A DNA stretch of 64,000 bases, taken from positions 87,321 through 151,320 of the forward strand of contig NZ_VSSR01000001.1 in assembly GCF_008123515.1 (NCBI RefSeq), in the 5' to 3' direction. This DNA comes from Bradyrhizobium cytisi. GTDB lineage: Bacteria; Pseudomonadota; Alphaproteobacteria; Rhizobiales; Xanthobacteraceae. Under the pieces are notes generated by a model. It ran no database searches. It was not told where the DNA came from and was given only the letters and a program-made list of their open reading frames with translations. A program made the position numbers and the translations under genes. Below, in pieces: positions 55,656 to 64,000 of the stretch (position 1 is the first letter of the stretch; each line of letters begins with the position of its first letter).

Positions 55656-56660
55656 CTATCCGGCGGCCGCCAGGTAAAGCTGCGTGTCGAAGTAATCGGA
55701 CGCGTGCAGCGCGCCAGTGACGCCGGCGTCCGTCATGAAAAAATCGCTGACCTCCTGCAACCATTTTACCACGGTGCCGTCAGCATAGAGCCGCCGCCAT
55801 TCGCGCGCGGAGTAGAGTTTTTGCGCCTTGAGGGCTTCTGCGATGTCGGCAGGGCGCGAGGGCTTGTAGTGAGCCTGGAGCGCCTCCGCGGCCGCCGCAG
55901 GGTTCCGCACCATGTGGTCGTTCGCACCGATCCAGCCGCGGATGATCCGGCTCAGCACGTCCCTGTTCCCGGCATAATAGTCCGTCCGCGCCGCCCAGCC
56001 GCCGAGCACGGCGGATTGCGGATAAAAGGCGGAGGCATCGACCAGCTTCACGGCGTCGGGCAGCGCCTCGCGGACGGCGACATTGAATGGCACCCACAGT
56101 GCGATGGCCGGCACCTCGCCGGCAATGAACGCCTTGACGGCATCCGGCATGCTGGCGTTGACGATCTTCACCTCGGACGGGGTGATGTTGTTGGCGCGCA
56201 GCGCGCGGTCGAGAAAGATGTGCGCCGTGGTCTTCATGGTCGTCGCGATCCGCTTGCCCCTGAGATCGGCCAGCTTGTTCACCCCCAGCGACGGCCGGAC
56301 CCAGAGCTGCGCGGTGGCGACCTCGATGTCATTGATGAGAAAGCCTCGGCCGCGGCCGAGCGCCAAGTAGTTGGAGATGACGCCGCCAGCCGAGGCGACG
56401 TCGAGCTCGTCCCGCATCATCGCCTCGAACACTTCGGGGCCGGTGTTGAATTCGTGCAGCTCGAAATCGATGCCCTCCCTGGCGAACGAGCCGCGATCGA
56501 TGCCGGTCCAGATGTGCCCGTCCACGGCGACGACATGGACATAACCGAGCCGGACTTTTGCGCGGGCCTGCGCGATGGCGGGCGCGCGGAGCGCCGCAGC
56601 CACCGTCAGCGCAGCGCCATGGCGCAGCAGTTGCCGACGGCTGACTAGGCGAGCGCTCAT
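55656..56660 (-). CDS. ABC-type solute-binding protein, Tat-exported (nitrate/sulfonate/taurine group)
   Basis: 334 residues. The N terminus SRRQLLRHGAALTVAAALRA is a twin-arginine signal. The mature part is the NMT1/SsuA-like type II binding fold (VRLGYVHVVAVDGHIW, FNTGPEVFEAMMRDELDVAS, then LADLRGKRIATTMKTTAH). The gene overlaps the upstream cyclase by ATGA, and no ABC permease or ATPase gene is nearby. So it may serve as a ligand receptor for the cyclase sensor rather than for import; this is inference from gene order. Confidence 0.87.
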   Translation of the reverse strand: MSARLVSRRQLLRHGAALTVAAALRAPAIAQARAKVRLGYVHVVAVDGHIWTGIDRGSFAREGIDFELHEFNTGPEVFEAMMRDELDVASAGGVISNYLALGRGRGFLINDIEVATAQLWVRPSLGVNKLADLRGKRIATTMKTTAHIFLDRALRANNITPSEVKIVNASMPDAVKAFIAGEVPAIALWVPFNVAVREALPDAVKLVDASAFYPQSAVLGGWAARTDYYAGNRDVLSRIIRGWIGANDHMVRNPAAAAEALQAHYKPSRPADIAEALKAQKLYSAREWRRLYADGTVVKWLQEVSDFFMTDAGVTGALHASDYFDTQLYLAAAG

Positions 56661-58759
56661 GCCGCAGCTCCCTTATTCCCGGCCGCCGCGCGAAGACGCT
56701 GGGCGTGAAACTGCGCGATGCCATCCTTGGGATAGTCGAGCAGGAAGCCGGAGAGGCGGACCAGCGTGGTGTCGGCCGCACCGTCTTGCGCAATCGCTGC
56801 AAAAACCTCGTCCCAGCGCTGGCACATGATGATCTCGGCCTCATTGGCCTGCGCCAATTCGCCGCGCAGCTCGCTGACCGCGATCGGCTCGGCAAATCCC
56901 TTCGGCGTGATGCTGTCGACGCTGCGGAACAGGAACGCATGGCCCGCTCGCGCACGCACCACTGCGCTGACCAGCACGCGCGTGCCGTAGTTCTTGTTTA
57001 GGCCTTCCAGCCGCGAGGCCAGGTTGACGGTGGCGCCGAGCGCGGTGTAGTTCATCCGATCGCTGGAGCCGACATTGCCAACCACGGCGTCGCCGACATG
57101 CAGGCCGTACCGCGTCTCATAAGGCGGCCAGCCCTCCCGTCGAAACTCCTTGTTGAGGGCCTCGTTCGCCGCAAGGCAGGCGAGAACGGCGCGGCAGGCG
57201 TCGACCGTATGATCGGGATCGTCCGCCGGCGCATTCCAGAGCGCCATCACGGCGTCGCCGATATATTTGTCGACCGTGCCCTGGTGCCGCATGATCTCGT
57301 CCGAGAGCGCGGCGAAATAGCGCGAGGTGAAAATCATCACCTGCGACGGGTCAGCCCGCTCCGTCTTGGCGGTGAAGTCGGCGACGTCAGTGAACAGCAC
57401 GGTGACCTCACGCCTGCTACCGCCGAGGCGGAGCGACGAGCCGGTCTCGATCAGCTGCCGCACGATCGGGCGCGGAATGAAGCTTGCAAAGCTGCTGACC
57501 ACGCTGCGCATGGTGAAGACCGAGCGGCCGAGCTCCTCGATCTCGGCGATGGCGGAATGAATGCGCGGCCGTTCCGCGATATCGAAGCGCTGGATCGCGT
57601 CGGTTTCCTCGGCCAGCTTGCGCAGCGGCCGCGCCATCAGCGACCCCAGCCAGAATGCGAACGGCAGCGTGGCGCCGACGAAGGCCAGCGCCAGCGCGAA
57701 CAGCGTGCGGCGCTCGTTGATGATCCGGGCGTAGAATTCGTCGAGCGGCGCGATCATCGCGAGCCGGACATTGGCCGAGCCGGCGGTATCGAGCCGGTGG
57801 ACCGCCGCGATATAGGTCCGGCCGGCGTCGTCGTCGAAGAATTGTTGCGCCGGCCCGCCATCGCGCCAGGAGCGCATGATCGGGACCAGCGCGGGCAGCT
57901 TGAGCGCACCGATTTGCGGCAGGCCATCCTGCCGCTCCGGGATCTCCGCCATCAGGCGGCTCATCTCGGGATGGCCGACGATGCGCTCGGCAGCGTTGAA
58001 CAGGAAGGCGAGCCCGGATCGGCCGAGCTTCTGCTGCGCCAGCATGTCCTCGAACCGGTTCAGCAGGATGTCGCCGGCGACGACGCCACGGCGGCCCTCC
58101 TTCAGCGGCGTCCGCAGCGTGTAGCCGGGCTCGCCCGTGGCGTAGAAGACGTAAGGCCCCGTCAGCAGCGTCTTGTCGTTCTTGAACGCTTCGACATACC
58201 AGGGCCGTTGCCGCGGGTCGTAGCCGGTGGGCCCGGCGACCTCCGCGACCTGGATGATGTTTTCCGACAGATATTGCGTGACCGGTGCGCTGCCGGCCGT
58301 GCGCGAGATCACGACCAGCCGGAACGCCGCATCCTGATCGACCTTCAGGCTCGTCCGGAACTCCGGCCTGGCGCGATCGATCACGTCCATCTCGATGAAC
58401 GAGCCGTCCTCGTAGCCGACATAGAGATTGAAGAGCTGCGGGTTGTTGCGCAGCATCGCCGCCATCAGGCTGTACAACCGCGAATTGTCCGCGATATCGG
58501 CTTCCTGGATCGACGGCAGGGCAGAGAGAATGTCGAGATTGTCGCGGACATTCTTGAACTGCTCGTCGACGTGATCGGCACCCAACTGTGCCACCTTCTC
58601 GATGAAGCCGCTCGCCGCCGTCCGCGTGATCGAGGTGACGCGCTCGAAGCTGAGATAGACCAGCGTCAGGCCCACGAGCAGCACGACGCCAACGAACACC
58701 GTGATGATCGATGTCCGGAAGCCGATGCGAAGTGTGCCTCTGATCCAATCTCCTTCCAT
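56657..58759 (-). CDS. Membrane-bound class III cyclase with dCache sensor and HAMP-like linker
   Basis: 700 residues. Span 1 at about 13-38; a large periplasmic dCache domain (40-340, with YVGYEDGSFIEMD, GYDPRQRPWYVEA and TGPYVFYATGEPGYTLRTPL); span 2 at about 345-372; a HAMP-like segment (SLMARPLRKLAEETDAIQRF); and a cyclase domain (about 440-620). The catalytic parts VTVLFTDVADFTA and KYIGDAVMALWNAP hold the metal aspartates, and YTALGATVNLASRLEG the Asn/Arg pair. It should convert periplasmic ligand binding to cAMP or cGMP. The next gene, encoding a binding protein, overlaps by four bases. Confidence 0.93.
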   Translation of the reverse strand: MEGDWIRGTLRIGFRTSIITVFVGVVLLVGLTLVYLSFERVTSITRTAASGFIEKVAQLGADHVDEQFKNVRDNLDILSALPSIQEADIADNSRLYSLMAAMLRNNPQLFNLYVGYEDGSFIEMDVIDRARPEFRTSLKVDQDAAFRLVVISRTAGSAPVTQYLSENIIQVAEVAGPTGYDPRQRPWYVEAFKNDKTLLTGPYVFYATGEPGYTLRTPLKEGRRGVVAGDILLNRFEDMLAQQKLGRSGLAFLFNAAERIVGHPEMSRLMAEIPERQDGLPQIGALKLPALVPIMRSWRDGGPAQQFFDDDAGRTYIAAVHRLDTAGSANVRLAMIAPLDEFYARIINERRTLFALALAFVGATLPFAFWLGSLMARPLRKLAEETDAIQRFDIAERPRIHSAIAEIEELGRSVFTMRSVVSSFASFIPRPIVRQLIETGSSLRLGGSRREVTVLFTDVADFTAKTERADPSQVMIFTSRYFAALSDEIMRHQGTVDKYIGDAVMALWNAPADDPDHTVDACRAVLACLAANEALNKEFRREGWPPYETRYGLHVGDAVVGNVGSSDRMNYTALGATVNLASRLEGLNKNYGTRVLVSAVVRARAGHAFLFRSVDSITPKGFAEPIAVSELRGELAQANEAEIIMCQRWDEVFAAIAQDGAADTTLVRLSGFLLDYPKDGIAQFHAQRLRAAAGNKGAAA

Positions 58760-58781
58760 CAGAGCGTCCTGAACGCCTCCT

Positions 58782-59783
58782 CTAGTATTTGCGCACGATC
58801 GGCTTTGCGGAGGCCGGCTCCGGCGCCGCGGGCGAGATCGCGAACGTCACCCAGGTGTTCCAGCCCGATGGGCGGTTCTCCGCAGCGAACTCCCAATAGC
58901 CCTTCAGGTTGAGGTAGCCCTGCATGTCGCCGACCGGAAACAGGAAGCCGGCCTGCGGCCCGACGCCGGCGACACGCGAACGGAAACCGCCAAGCGCCGG
59001 CGGTGCCCCAAAATCGTCGGTCACCTGCTGGAAGTAGTAACCGACCAGCCCGAGCTGAACCTGCTTGGTGACGAAATGCGAAGCGCCCCAGTCGAGATGG
59101 AAGTCCATTCCGTTCTGGTATTGCGTGTCGGTGTTCTTGAAATTGTAGGTGAGGCCCGCGACCCAGGAGAATTCGTTGCCGGTCTGAGGATTGAAGTAGG
59201 TGTAGCCGCCGCCGAAATCGATCGCGCCGTGGCCGATGCCGAGATTGGCAAGCCGGGACGAATTGTAGGCGCCGATGGGAATGTCGCCCATGCCGTAGAC
59301 CATGAGATTGTTGACGCCCATGTTCCACTTCAGCGCGACCTCCGGGATGACATCGCCGAAGGCGACGAGATCCTGGGTGCGATTGATCCCGATGGTGTTG
59401 CCGAGCGGTCCCGTCAGCGACAGCGCCGCCGAGGCTTCATTCCTGCCACCGACACCCAGCACGCTGACGGAGAGCTGCGCGCCCAGGACGGGTGTGGCGA
59501 ACACGTAGGTCGGCCCGAAAAGGGCGATATCGCCCTTGCCGCTGATGCCGACGTCGACGCGGCCGCCACGCGGAAACTGCTGGCCCGCGCCGGAGCTGAC
59601 GTCGGTATGATAGTAGACTGTCGCCCACGACCATCCCGGCGTGCCGGGCGCGGCGGCGAGGCTGCCGAAATTCCCGGGCAGCCAGAAGCTGATGCCGCCT
59701 TCATCGGCGAGCGCGGGCTGCGCCGCGAAAACCGTTAGCGCCAGCACGACCGCAAGCGCGCCTTTCCGAAAATTCTTCATCAT
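58782..59783 (-). CDS. Outer-membrane transporter of the phenol/MetA-SphA group
   Basis: 333 residues: signal peptide 1-26, then a beta-rich barrel with GISFWLPGNFGSLAAAPGTP, GWSWATVYYHTDVSSG, the repeated NLMVYGMGDIPIGAYNSSRL pattern and a C-terminal KPIVRKY ending in tyrosine. The pattern matches outer-membrane proteins linked to uptake of aromatic or hydrophobic compounds (MetA-pathway/SphA-like). It lies 29 bases after the HlyD-like gene and 22 bases before the cyclase gene. Confidence 0.83.
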   Translation of the reverse strand: MMKNFRKGALAVVLALTVFAAQPALADEGGISFWLPGNFGSLAAAPGTPGWSWATVYYHTDVSSGAGQQFPRGGRVDVGISGKGDIALFGPTYVFATPVLGAQLSVSVLGVGGRNEASAALSLTGPLGNTIGINRTQDLVAFGDVIPEVALKWNMGVNNLMVYGMGDIPIGAYNSSRLANLGIGHGAIDFGGGYTYFNPQTGNEFSWVAGLTYNFKNTDTQYQNGMDFHLDWGASHFVTKQVQLGLVGYYFQQVTDDFGAPPALGGFRSRVAGVGPQAGFLFPVGDMQGYLNLKGYWEFAAENRPSGWNTWVTFAISPAAPEPASAKPIVRKY

Positions 59784-59812
59784 GTCGCATGTCCCCATCG
59801 TCTTTTGTGCCT

Positions 59813-60754
59813 TCAGAACGGATTGACGTAGTTCAGGATCGCAAGCTGCCGCAGGATCACGCGGCGGACGACGTGAGTCGGCTTGACGTGATCGGTGTAG
59901 ATCGCCGCTGTCCCGGCACTGCCGGCCGGCAGGCGCCGGGCGAATTCGGCGTCGTCGAGCCTGACGCGGACGACGAAGGGCGCGGCCTCGATTGCCTTCG
60001 GCATCACGGCGGAGCCCGAGGTCTGCGTTTGCCCGGGCGCGATCGCCTGGAGCACGCTCTCGACCTTGCCGGCAAAAATCTGGCCGGGCGCGAACTTGAA
60101 CGTCGCCTCGACCTGCTGGCCGGGCGCGACGTAGCGCGCGTCGATCTGGTTGATCTCGACGCCGATGATGGTCGAGGAGGTATCGATGAAGGCCATCACC
60201 GGCGACAACGGCAAGGTGCCGACGCGCGCGCCCTTGCGCAGCGCGAGGTTGGTGACGTAACCGTCGGCAGGCGCGCGCACGATTGTCTTGTCGAGATTCC
60301 ATTGCGCGGCCTCGAGCTGGCCCGAGAGTTGGTCCGCCTCCGACTGGCGCTGCTCGACGTCGAAGCCGCGGCCAGCGTCACGTTCGTAAAGCTGTGTCAT
60401 CTGGCCGAGGCGCGTTTTGGCGAGCTTGAACTGCGCGTCGATTGCCTTGACTTGCGCCGCATAGGGCGTCGGGTCGATCTTGAACAACACGTCGCCGGAC
60501 TTCAGCGGCGCGTTGGCGACCACAGGAACATCCGTCACTTCACCCGCGACGTCTGGCACGATCGAGACCGCGTTGCGCACGACCAGTGCGCTGCCTTGCG
60601 GCGCGCCCCATCCCATCGGGACCAGCAGGCCGAACATCACCAGCACCAGAACGATGAACGGCGAAACTTTCCAGAACAGATTGAAAGGCACCACCTTGAA
60701 ATGAACCAGCAGGAACAGCAGCAAGAGATAGATGTTGAGGATCGCGACGGCCAT
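59813..60754 (-). CDS. HlyD/YiaV-type membrane-fusion protein
   Basis: 313 residues. Two N-terminal membrane spans (ILNIYLLLLFLLVHFKVVPF and FIVLVLVMFGLLVPMGW) are followed by the barrel-sandwich and coiled-coil hairpin of HlyD-family adaptors (VSIVPDVAGEVTDVPVVANA, GDVLFKIDPTPY, IVRAPADGYVTNLALRKGAR). The double span and DUF3302 partner match the E. coli YiaV/YiaW pair. Such adaptors join inner- and outer-membrane parts. The start ATG shares one base with the DUF3302 stop (TGATG). Confidence 0.9.
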   Translation of the reverse strand: MAVAILNIYLLLLFLLVHFKVVPFNLFWKVSPFIVLVLVMFGLLVPMGWGAPQGSALVVRNAVSIVPDVAGEVTDVPVVANAPLKSGDVLFKIDPTPYAAQVKAIDAQFKLAKTRLGQMTQLYERDAGRGFDVEQRQSEADQLSGQLEAAQWNLDKTIVRAPADGYVTNLALRKGARVGTLPLSPVMAFIDTSSTIIGVEINQIDARYVAPGQQVEATFKFAPGQIFAGKVESVLQAIAPGQTQTSGSAVMPKAIEAAPFVVRVRLDDAEFARRLPAGSAGTAAIYTDHVKPTHVVRRVILRQLAILNYVNPF

Positions 60755-60993
60755 CACGCGTCTCCGCTCTTGCGCGAGGGCACGTCGACATAGGCCCAGA
60801 TGAAGGCGAGGGGCCACAGCGCGAAGCCGAAGAACAGCGTGATCCAGCCGGCGACCGTCACGGCCTGCGCATGGGGATGGCCGCGCGATTTCGCGATATG
60901 CCCGGGCAGCCAGCCGGCGATGCAGACCACGCCGATCGCGCTCACGAGCAAGATCACGAGCACGATCCAGGCGAAGATATCATAGCCGCTCAT
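60754..60993 (-). CDS. DUF3302 inner-membrane protein (YiaW-like)
   Basis: 79 residues with two spans (FAWIVLVILLVSAIGVVCIA and VAGWITLFFGFALWPLAFIW). GWLPGHIAKSRGHPHAQAV between them is typical of DUF3302. Members are nearly always encoded beside an HlyD-like protein, as here, and probably act as its membrane partner. Confidence 0.85.
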   Translation of the reverse strand: MSGYDIFAWIVLVILLVSAIGVVCIAGWLPGHIAKSRGHPHAQAVTVAGWITLFFGFALWPLAFIWAYVDVPSRKSGDA

Positions 60994-61003
60994 GGTTGAT
61001 CCT

Positions 61004-62041
61004 CTAGCTGGCCGGCTGCGGCTCCGGGAATTTCCATTTGCCGTTCAGGATTTCGGTCCGCGGACGATAGAGCCGCACGGTGTAGTTCCAGCCCTTCATG
61101 ATAGGCAGACAGTTCTGAACCTTGCCGTCGCAGCCGCCGAACTGAACGGCGATCGAGCCATCGGCGCTTTTCTTGCCGGTGATGCTGTTGATCGAGTAGG
61201 CGTCGTACGAATTCTTCTCGTAGTACCCCTCGGCATTGTAGAGGCTGACGGACCAGAACCCGTCGACCGGAACATTCTTCACGTCGAGCTTGTAGACCGT
61301 CGTGCCGTCGTTCTTCGCCGGCGTGACGTTGAGATAGATTGCATCCTTGTCGGGATTGCCACCCCAGGCCGCCGCTGATCCGATCAGGTGCCGGATGGGA
61401 TCGACTTCGGCCTTGGTGCCGAACGCTTTCTTGAAGTCCGGAATGGTCGAGCCGAGCACCAGGAGTGCGTCGCGCACTTTCTTCTGGCTGGCCTGGTCCC
61501 AGTCCGGCGCCTCGAACGCGCCGGCAGTCTTCTGGGTGACCGTAATGGCGTCCTGGAGTCGGTGAACCGTTTCGATATCTTTCGGGTCGGCCGGGTCGAC
61601 CAGCGTCCGGATCGCGACGGCGACATAGCGCGTGCCGACCTTGTCTTTCGAGAGCGTATGGCTGCCCTTGCCGTAGACGACCTCCGGCACATAGTGATCC
61701 TCATTGATGACCTGCATCGACATGAAGCGTTTGCCCGTGTCAGGCAGCGTGATCGTCACAGGCCCTGCATCGAGATCGAAAACGGCCGACGAATAGAGAG
61801 TATCGCGGTTGAGCCGGATCACAGTCTGCTTGTCGATCGCCGCCGGCTCGCGGCGGTGCAGAACCTTCCCGATTCCGCCGCTGTCCTTCAATATCCCGCG
61901 GAAATACAAATCGCTTTCGGCGCGGACAAAATTGTCGACGGTGATGGGGATCGTTTCCGGCGTGGGCGTCGCTGCGAACGCGACCGTACCGGTCACGGCG
62001 AACGAGACGAATGACAGGGTCAGGGTCGATTTCATTTTCAT
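61004..62041 (-). CDS. Exported DUF1254/DUF1214 protein
   Basis: 345 residues with signal peptide 1-23. The DUF1254-like first half (TVDNFVRAESDLYFRGIL, IRLNRDTLYSSAVFDLDAGP, VINEDHYVPEVVYG) is followed by the DUF1214 half (DAIYLNVTPAKNDGTTVYKL, PVDGFWSVSLYNAEGYYEKN, and a closing NYTVRLYRPR). Function of the family is not established. It lies 14 bases after the longer DUF1254 gene and 10 before the DUF3302 gene. Confidence 0.88.
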   Translation of the reverse strand: MKMKSTLTLSFVSFAVTGTVAFAATPTPETIPITVDNFVRAESDLYFRGILKDSGGIGKVLHRREPAAIDKQTVIRLNRDTLYSSAVFDLDAGPVTITLPDTGKRFMSMQVINEDHYVPEVVYGKGSHTLSKDKVGTRYVAVAIRTLVDPADPKDIETVHRLQDAITVTQKTAGAFEAPDWDQASQKKVRDALLVLGSTIPDFKKAFGTKAEVDPIRHLIGSAAAWGGNPDKDAIYLNVTPAKNDGTTVYKLDVKNVPVDGFWSVSLYNAEGYYEKNSYDAYSINSITGKKSADGSIAVQFGGCDGKVQNCLPIMKGWNYTVRLYRPRTEILNGKWKFPEPQPAS

Positions 62042-62055
62042 GATGTGACGTTCCC

Positions 62056-63461
62056 TCAATTCACCCGCTGCAGCGGCGGCGCCTTCCATTTCCCGTCGAG
62101 TGCCGCCGGTTTGGGCCAATACAGCCGCATGACCGCGAGGAAAGGTCCCTTCGGCGCGGGCAGCCAGTTTGATTCCTTGTCCGCGCCCGGCGACTCGTTC
62201 TGGACGTACAGCGTGATGCCGCCGTCGGCGTCGCGCTTGAGCGACGGCAGCATCGACGAATTGATCAGGTAGCGGTTGAGCGGATTGGCAAACAGCAGGC
62301 TCGCCGGCAGTTCGTACATCGTCAGCGACCAGAACGCATTGACCGGCGGCAGCTGGTTTGGCGCGAAGCGCAGCGTATAGCTGTGGCTGCCGTCCAGCTT
62401 CTGCTTGTCAGCATCGACAAAAGAGGCCGGATAGTAGGCCTCCTGCTTCGAATTGCCGTAGATGCCGAGCACGGCGGCGGACATGCGGCTCATGTAATTG
62501 TTCTTCAGAAAGGCACGCGTTCCAAAGCTGTCCGCACTTGAAACCTTGCCCGTGTCCACCTCCGTTTCCTTGTGGACCTTGAACGCGGCCCAGGCATCGG
62601 CCATGCCGTCCTGCAACGCCTTCTGCATGTCCGGAGACAACGCGTCGGAATCGAAGAGTTTACCCGCGCCGACGCTGATCCGGGCAAAGCGCGCCATCAG
62701 GGCCTTCTCGGACGGATGCGTTGGGCAGAACTGGAGAATGAAGTTCAGTTCCGAGAAGAATTGGAGCGAGGTTCGCTCCTGGTCGGTCCCGATCGGTTTG
62801 AAGAAATCGATCGCCGGCGCGGCCGGCGGCGCAGGCTTGCCAAGGAACGCCGAGAGCGGTTCGACCTTGTAGCCGGCTTGAATGTTCTTGACGTTGTCGA
62901 TGTCGCCGGGATTGAAAAGCTGTGTACGGTAGAGCACGAACGCGAATTCCGTTTCGGACGGGATCACCGCCTTGATGCCTTTCGGCTTCTCGCCTTTCCA
63001 TTTGGGTCCGGCGAGCAGATAGCTGCCGGCACCGTTGCCTGTGGCGCGGCTTCCCACATAGGCAAAATTGAACGTGTACATGTCGATGAACTGCAAAGAG
63101 TAGTAACGCCCTTTCTCAACTTCCGGCGCTGTGAGGACGACAGGCTCCGCGCGCAGATCGACCCCGACATAGGAATACGGCGTATCGGAATTGGGGGTCT
63201 GGATAGCCTTGTCTTCTGGCGTGTAGACACGCGCGTTATTGAAGATATGATTCCACGGCGCCTTGAATTCAGGGCTGCCGCGGTCGACGAAATAGGCGTA
63301 CTGGACGCGGTAATTGTCCACGAGCGGGAAGCCGTAGATCGTGGCCTCCCTGGCGATTGCACGCGCCTCACTCGGAGCGACCTCTGGGCCTGAGCCGGTG
63401 CGCCGGGCGTCAGGAGTAACACTGAGCCAACGGCTGCGGCAGCGATATGCTTCGTCACCAT
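62056..63461 (-). pseudogene. Exported DUF1254/DUF1214 protein with a frameshift after the signal peptide
   Basis: The signal peptide MVTKHIAAAAVGSVLLLTPG and onward to APAQAQ starts at ATG 63461. The mature part VAPSEARAIAREATIYGFPL and the rest follow in another frame from about base 63385 to the stop at 62056. One missing base in the CCTCT run (63381-63385) would restore AQ-EVAPSEARAIARE. The span of 1406 bases is one short of a multiple of three. The mature part has NYRVQYAYFVDRGSPEFKAP, QTPNSDTPYSYVGVDLRAEP and a DUF1214 end (PVNAFWSLTMYELPASLLFA). A single-base sequencing error is the simplest cause, but a real pseudogene is possible. Confidence 0.8.
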
Positions 63462-63478
63462 CACGGTCCTGCTTGCGA

Positions 63479-63969
63479 TCACTGGCAGTAATCCCAGAAC
63501 CCTTGGGTCCGGGACGGATCGGTGTAGTACCAGCACATCCCCGGCGCGGGTGCCGCGCCGGCCCAGGCAGCAGCCGTGGCCGCTGAGACGAAACCGATCG
63601 CCGCACCGGCGGCGATCGCACCGCCTCGCGGCCAGTAATAGCGGCCGGGCCGCGCCCATCCACCGCGTCCGGCCACTGCCGTGGTGCGATGAACCGCGAC
63701 GTTGCCGCGTGGTCCTCGCACGACGGTGCCGCCGCGATAGGCGGCGCCGCGCGGGCCGACCGCCGCGCCGCCGCGATGGACCACGGCTCCGCCGCGCGGC
63801 CCCACGGCCGCGCCGCCACGTCGGCCGGCAGCGCGCACCTCGACGAGGTCGGATGGTCCAGTTGCGCCCTGCTGGATCGCCGCCGGCTGAAGCGGCGCCG
63901 CCGATACCGTCCCTATCGGGAGAGAAACGCTGGTTGCCAATGCCAGCAAGCAGCCCGTCAGCCGAAAAG
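63479..63969 (-). CDS. Exported glycine/arginine-rich protein, 5' end cut by contig end
   Basis: About 163 residues are visible. A hydrophobic lead (FRLTGCLLALATSVSLPIG) is a signal peptide whose start lies beyond the contig end; TTG 63949 is only a fallback start. The middle repeats GPRGGAVVHRGGAAVGPRGA and related RGG units; a hydrophobic alanine-rich helix follows; the last residues, GMCWYYTDPSRTQGFWDYCQ, pair two cysteines. The type is common in Bradyrhizobium and of unknown function. It lies 17 bases before the DUF1254 gene. Confidence 0.72.
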
Positions 63970-64000
63970 CTGTCTCTTATACACATCTCCGAGCCCACGA
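63970..64000. other. Residual Illumina Nextera adapter, not genomic
   Basis: The last 31 bases read CTGTCTCTTATACACATCTC followed by CGAGCCCACGA, the transposase mosaic end plus the start of the Nextera read-2 adapter in reverse complement. Translated on the minus strand it gives the well-known artefact peptide MGSEMCIRDS. The contig therefore ends here. Confidence 0.97.

Noticed and set aside
57098..58912. 604-residue plus-strand frame opposite the dCache cyclase
   Set aside because: Arg/Asp-rich antisense reading; the cyclase has intact catalytic motifs and tight operon spacing.
62964..63998. Long minus-strand open frame beginning MGSEMCIRDS
   Set aside because: Its start is translated adapter sequence, and most of the frame is out of phase with the two real genes below it. 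Only the piece MVTKHIAAAAVG and onward is real, as the DUF1254 signal peptide.

Overview
The window reads as one end of a draft contig from a GC-rich alphaproteobacterium, most probably Bradyrhizobium or a close relative in the Nitrobacteraceae. Pointers are the gene order desulfurase-sufB-sufC-sufD-sufS-sufT-sufA, several Omp25/Omp31-like barrels beginning with an ADLxARPY motif, a class I PHA synthase, the aminotransferase-hom-glpX run, class III cyclases fused to TPRs, and rhizobial-type intergenic palindromes. Bases 63970-64000 are not genomic. They match the Illumina Nextera transposase adapter, so the true sequence ends at about 63969.

Layout. 1-750: a cut-off membrane gene and an acyltransferase stub. 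800-7763: a complete SUF iron-sulfur operon with two cysteine desulfurases. 7924-12100: TfoX-like protein, FabA-type dehydratase, diguanylate cyclase, RhlE helicase. 12098-19585: AraC regulator divergent from a secreted caspase-like protein, an FAD monooxygenase, an SDR, two outer-membrane barrels and two small membrane proteins. 19971-27519: parE, DedA, a DUF3857/transglutaminase/Sel1 protein with a frameshift, PaiB-like, argC. 27647-36299: a third barrel, MAPEG, phaC, a lipoprotein, aminotransferase, hom, glpX, haloacid dehalogenase. 36319-43827: a LysR gene divergent from a THI5-like protein, a cyclase-TPR protein, and a convergent pair made of a PAP2/haloperoxidase-like enzyme with a (Met-Gly)17 N terminus and an 822-residue zincin-like protein. 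43980-50968: a catabolic cluster (GntR regulator, crotonase-fold enzyme, family III CoA-transferase, TctCBA transporter, PdxA-like dehydrogenase) with two 16-bp inverted operator-like sites. 51062-55342: L,D-transpeptidase and an accessory ftsH bracketed by a fragment and a frameshifted copy of one SDR gene. 55656-63969: eight tightly packed minus-strand genes (glycine/arginine-rich exported protein, DUF1254, DUF1214, DUF3302, HlyD-like, outer-membrane protein, dCache-cyclase, Tat-exported binding protein).

The best candidates for something undescribed are the 55656-63969 operon, which couples envelope transport parts to a membrane cyclase and a solute-binding protein; the (Met-Gly)17 enzyme beside the large zincin-like protein; and the catabolic cluster, whose crotonase-fold enzyme lacks both usual catalytic glutamates. 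Three genes carry single-base frameshifts, each visible because the missing protein part continues in another frame. Because the contig is a draft with residual adapter, sequencing or assembly error must be excluded first. I saw no tRNA, rRNA, CRISPR array, intact insertion sequence or replication origin.
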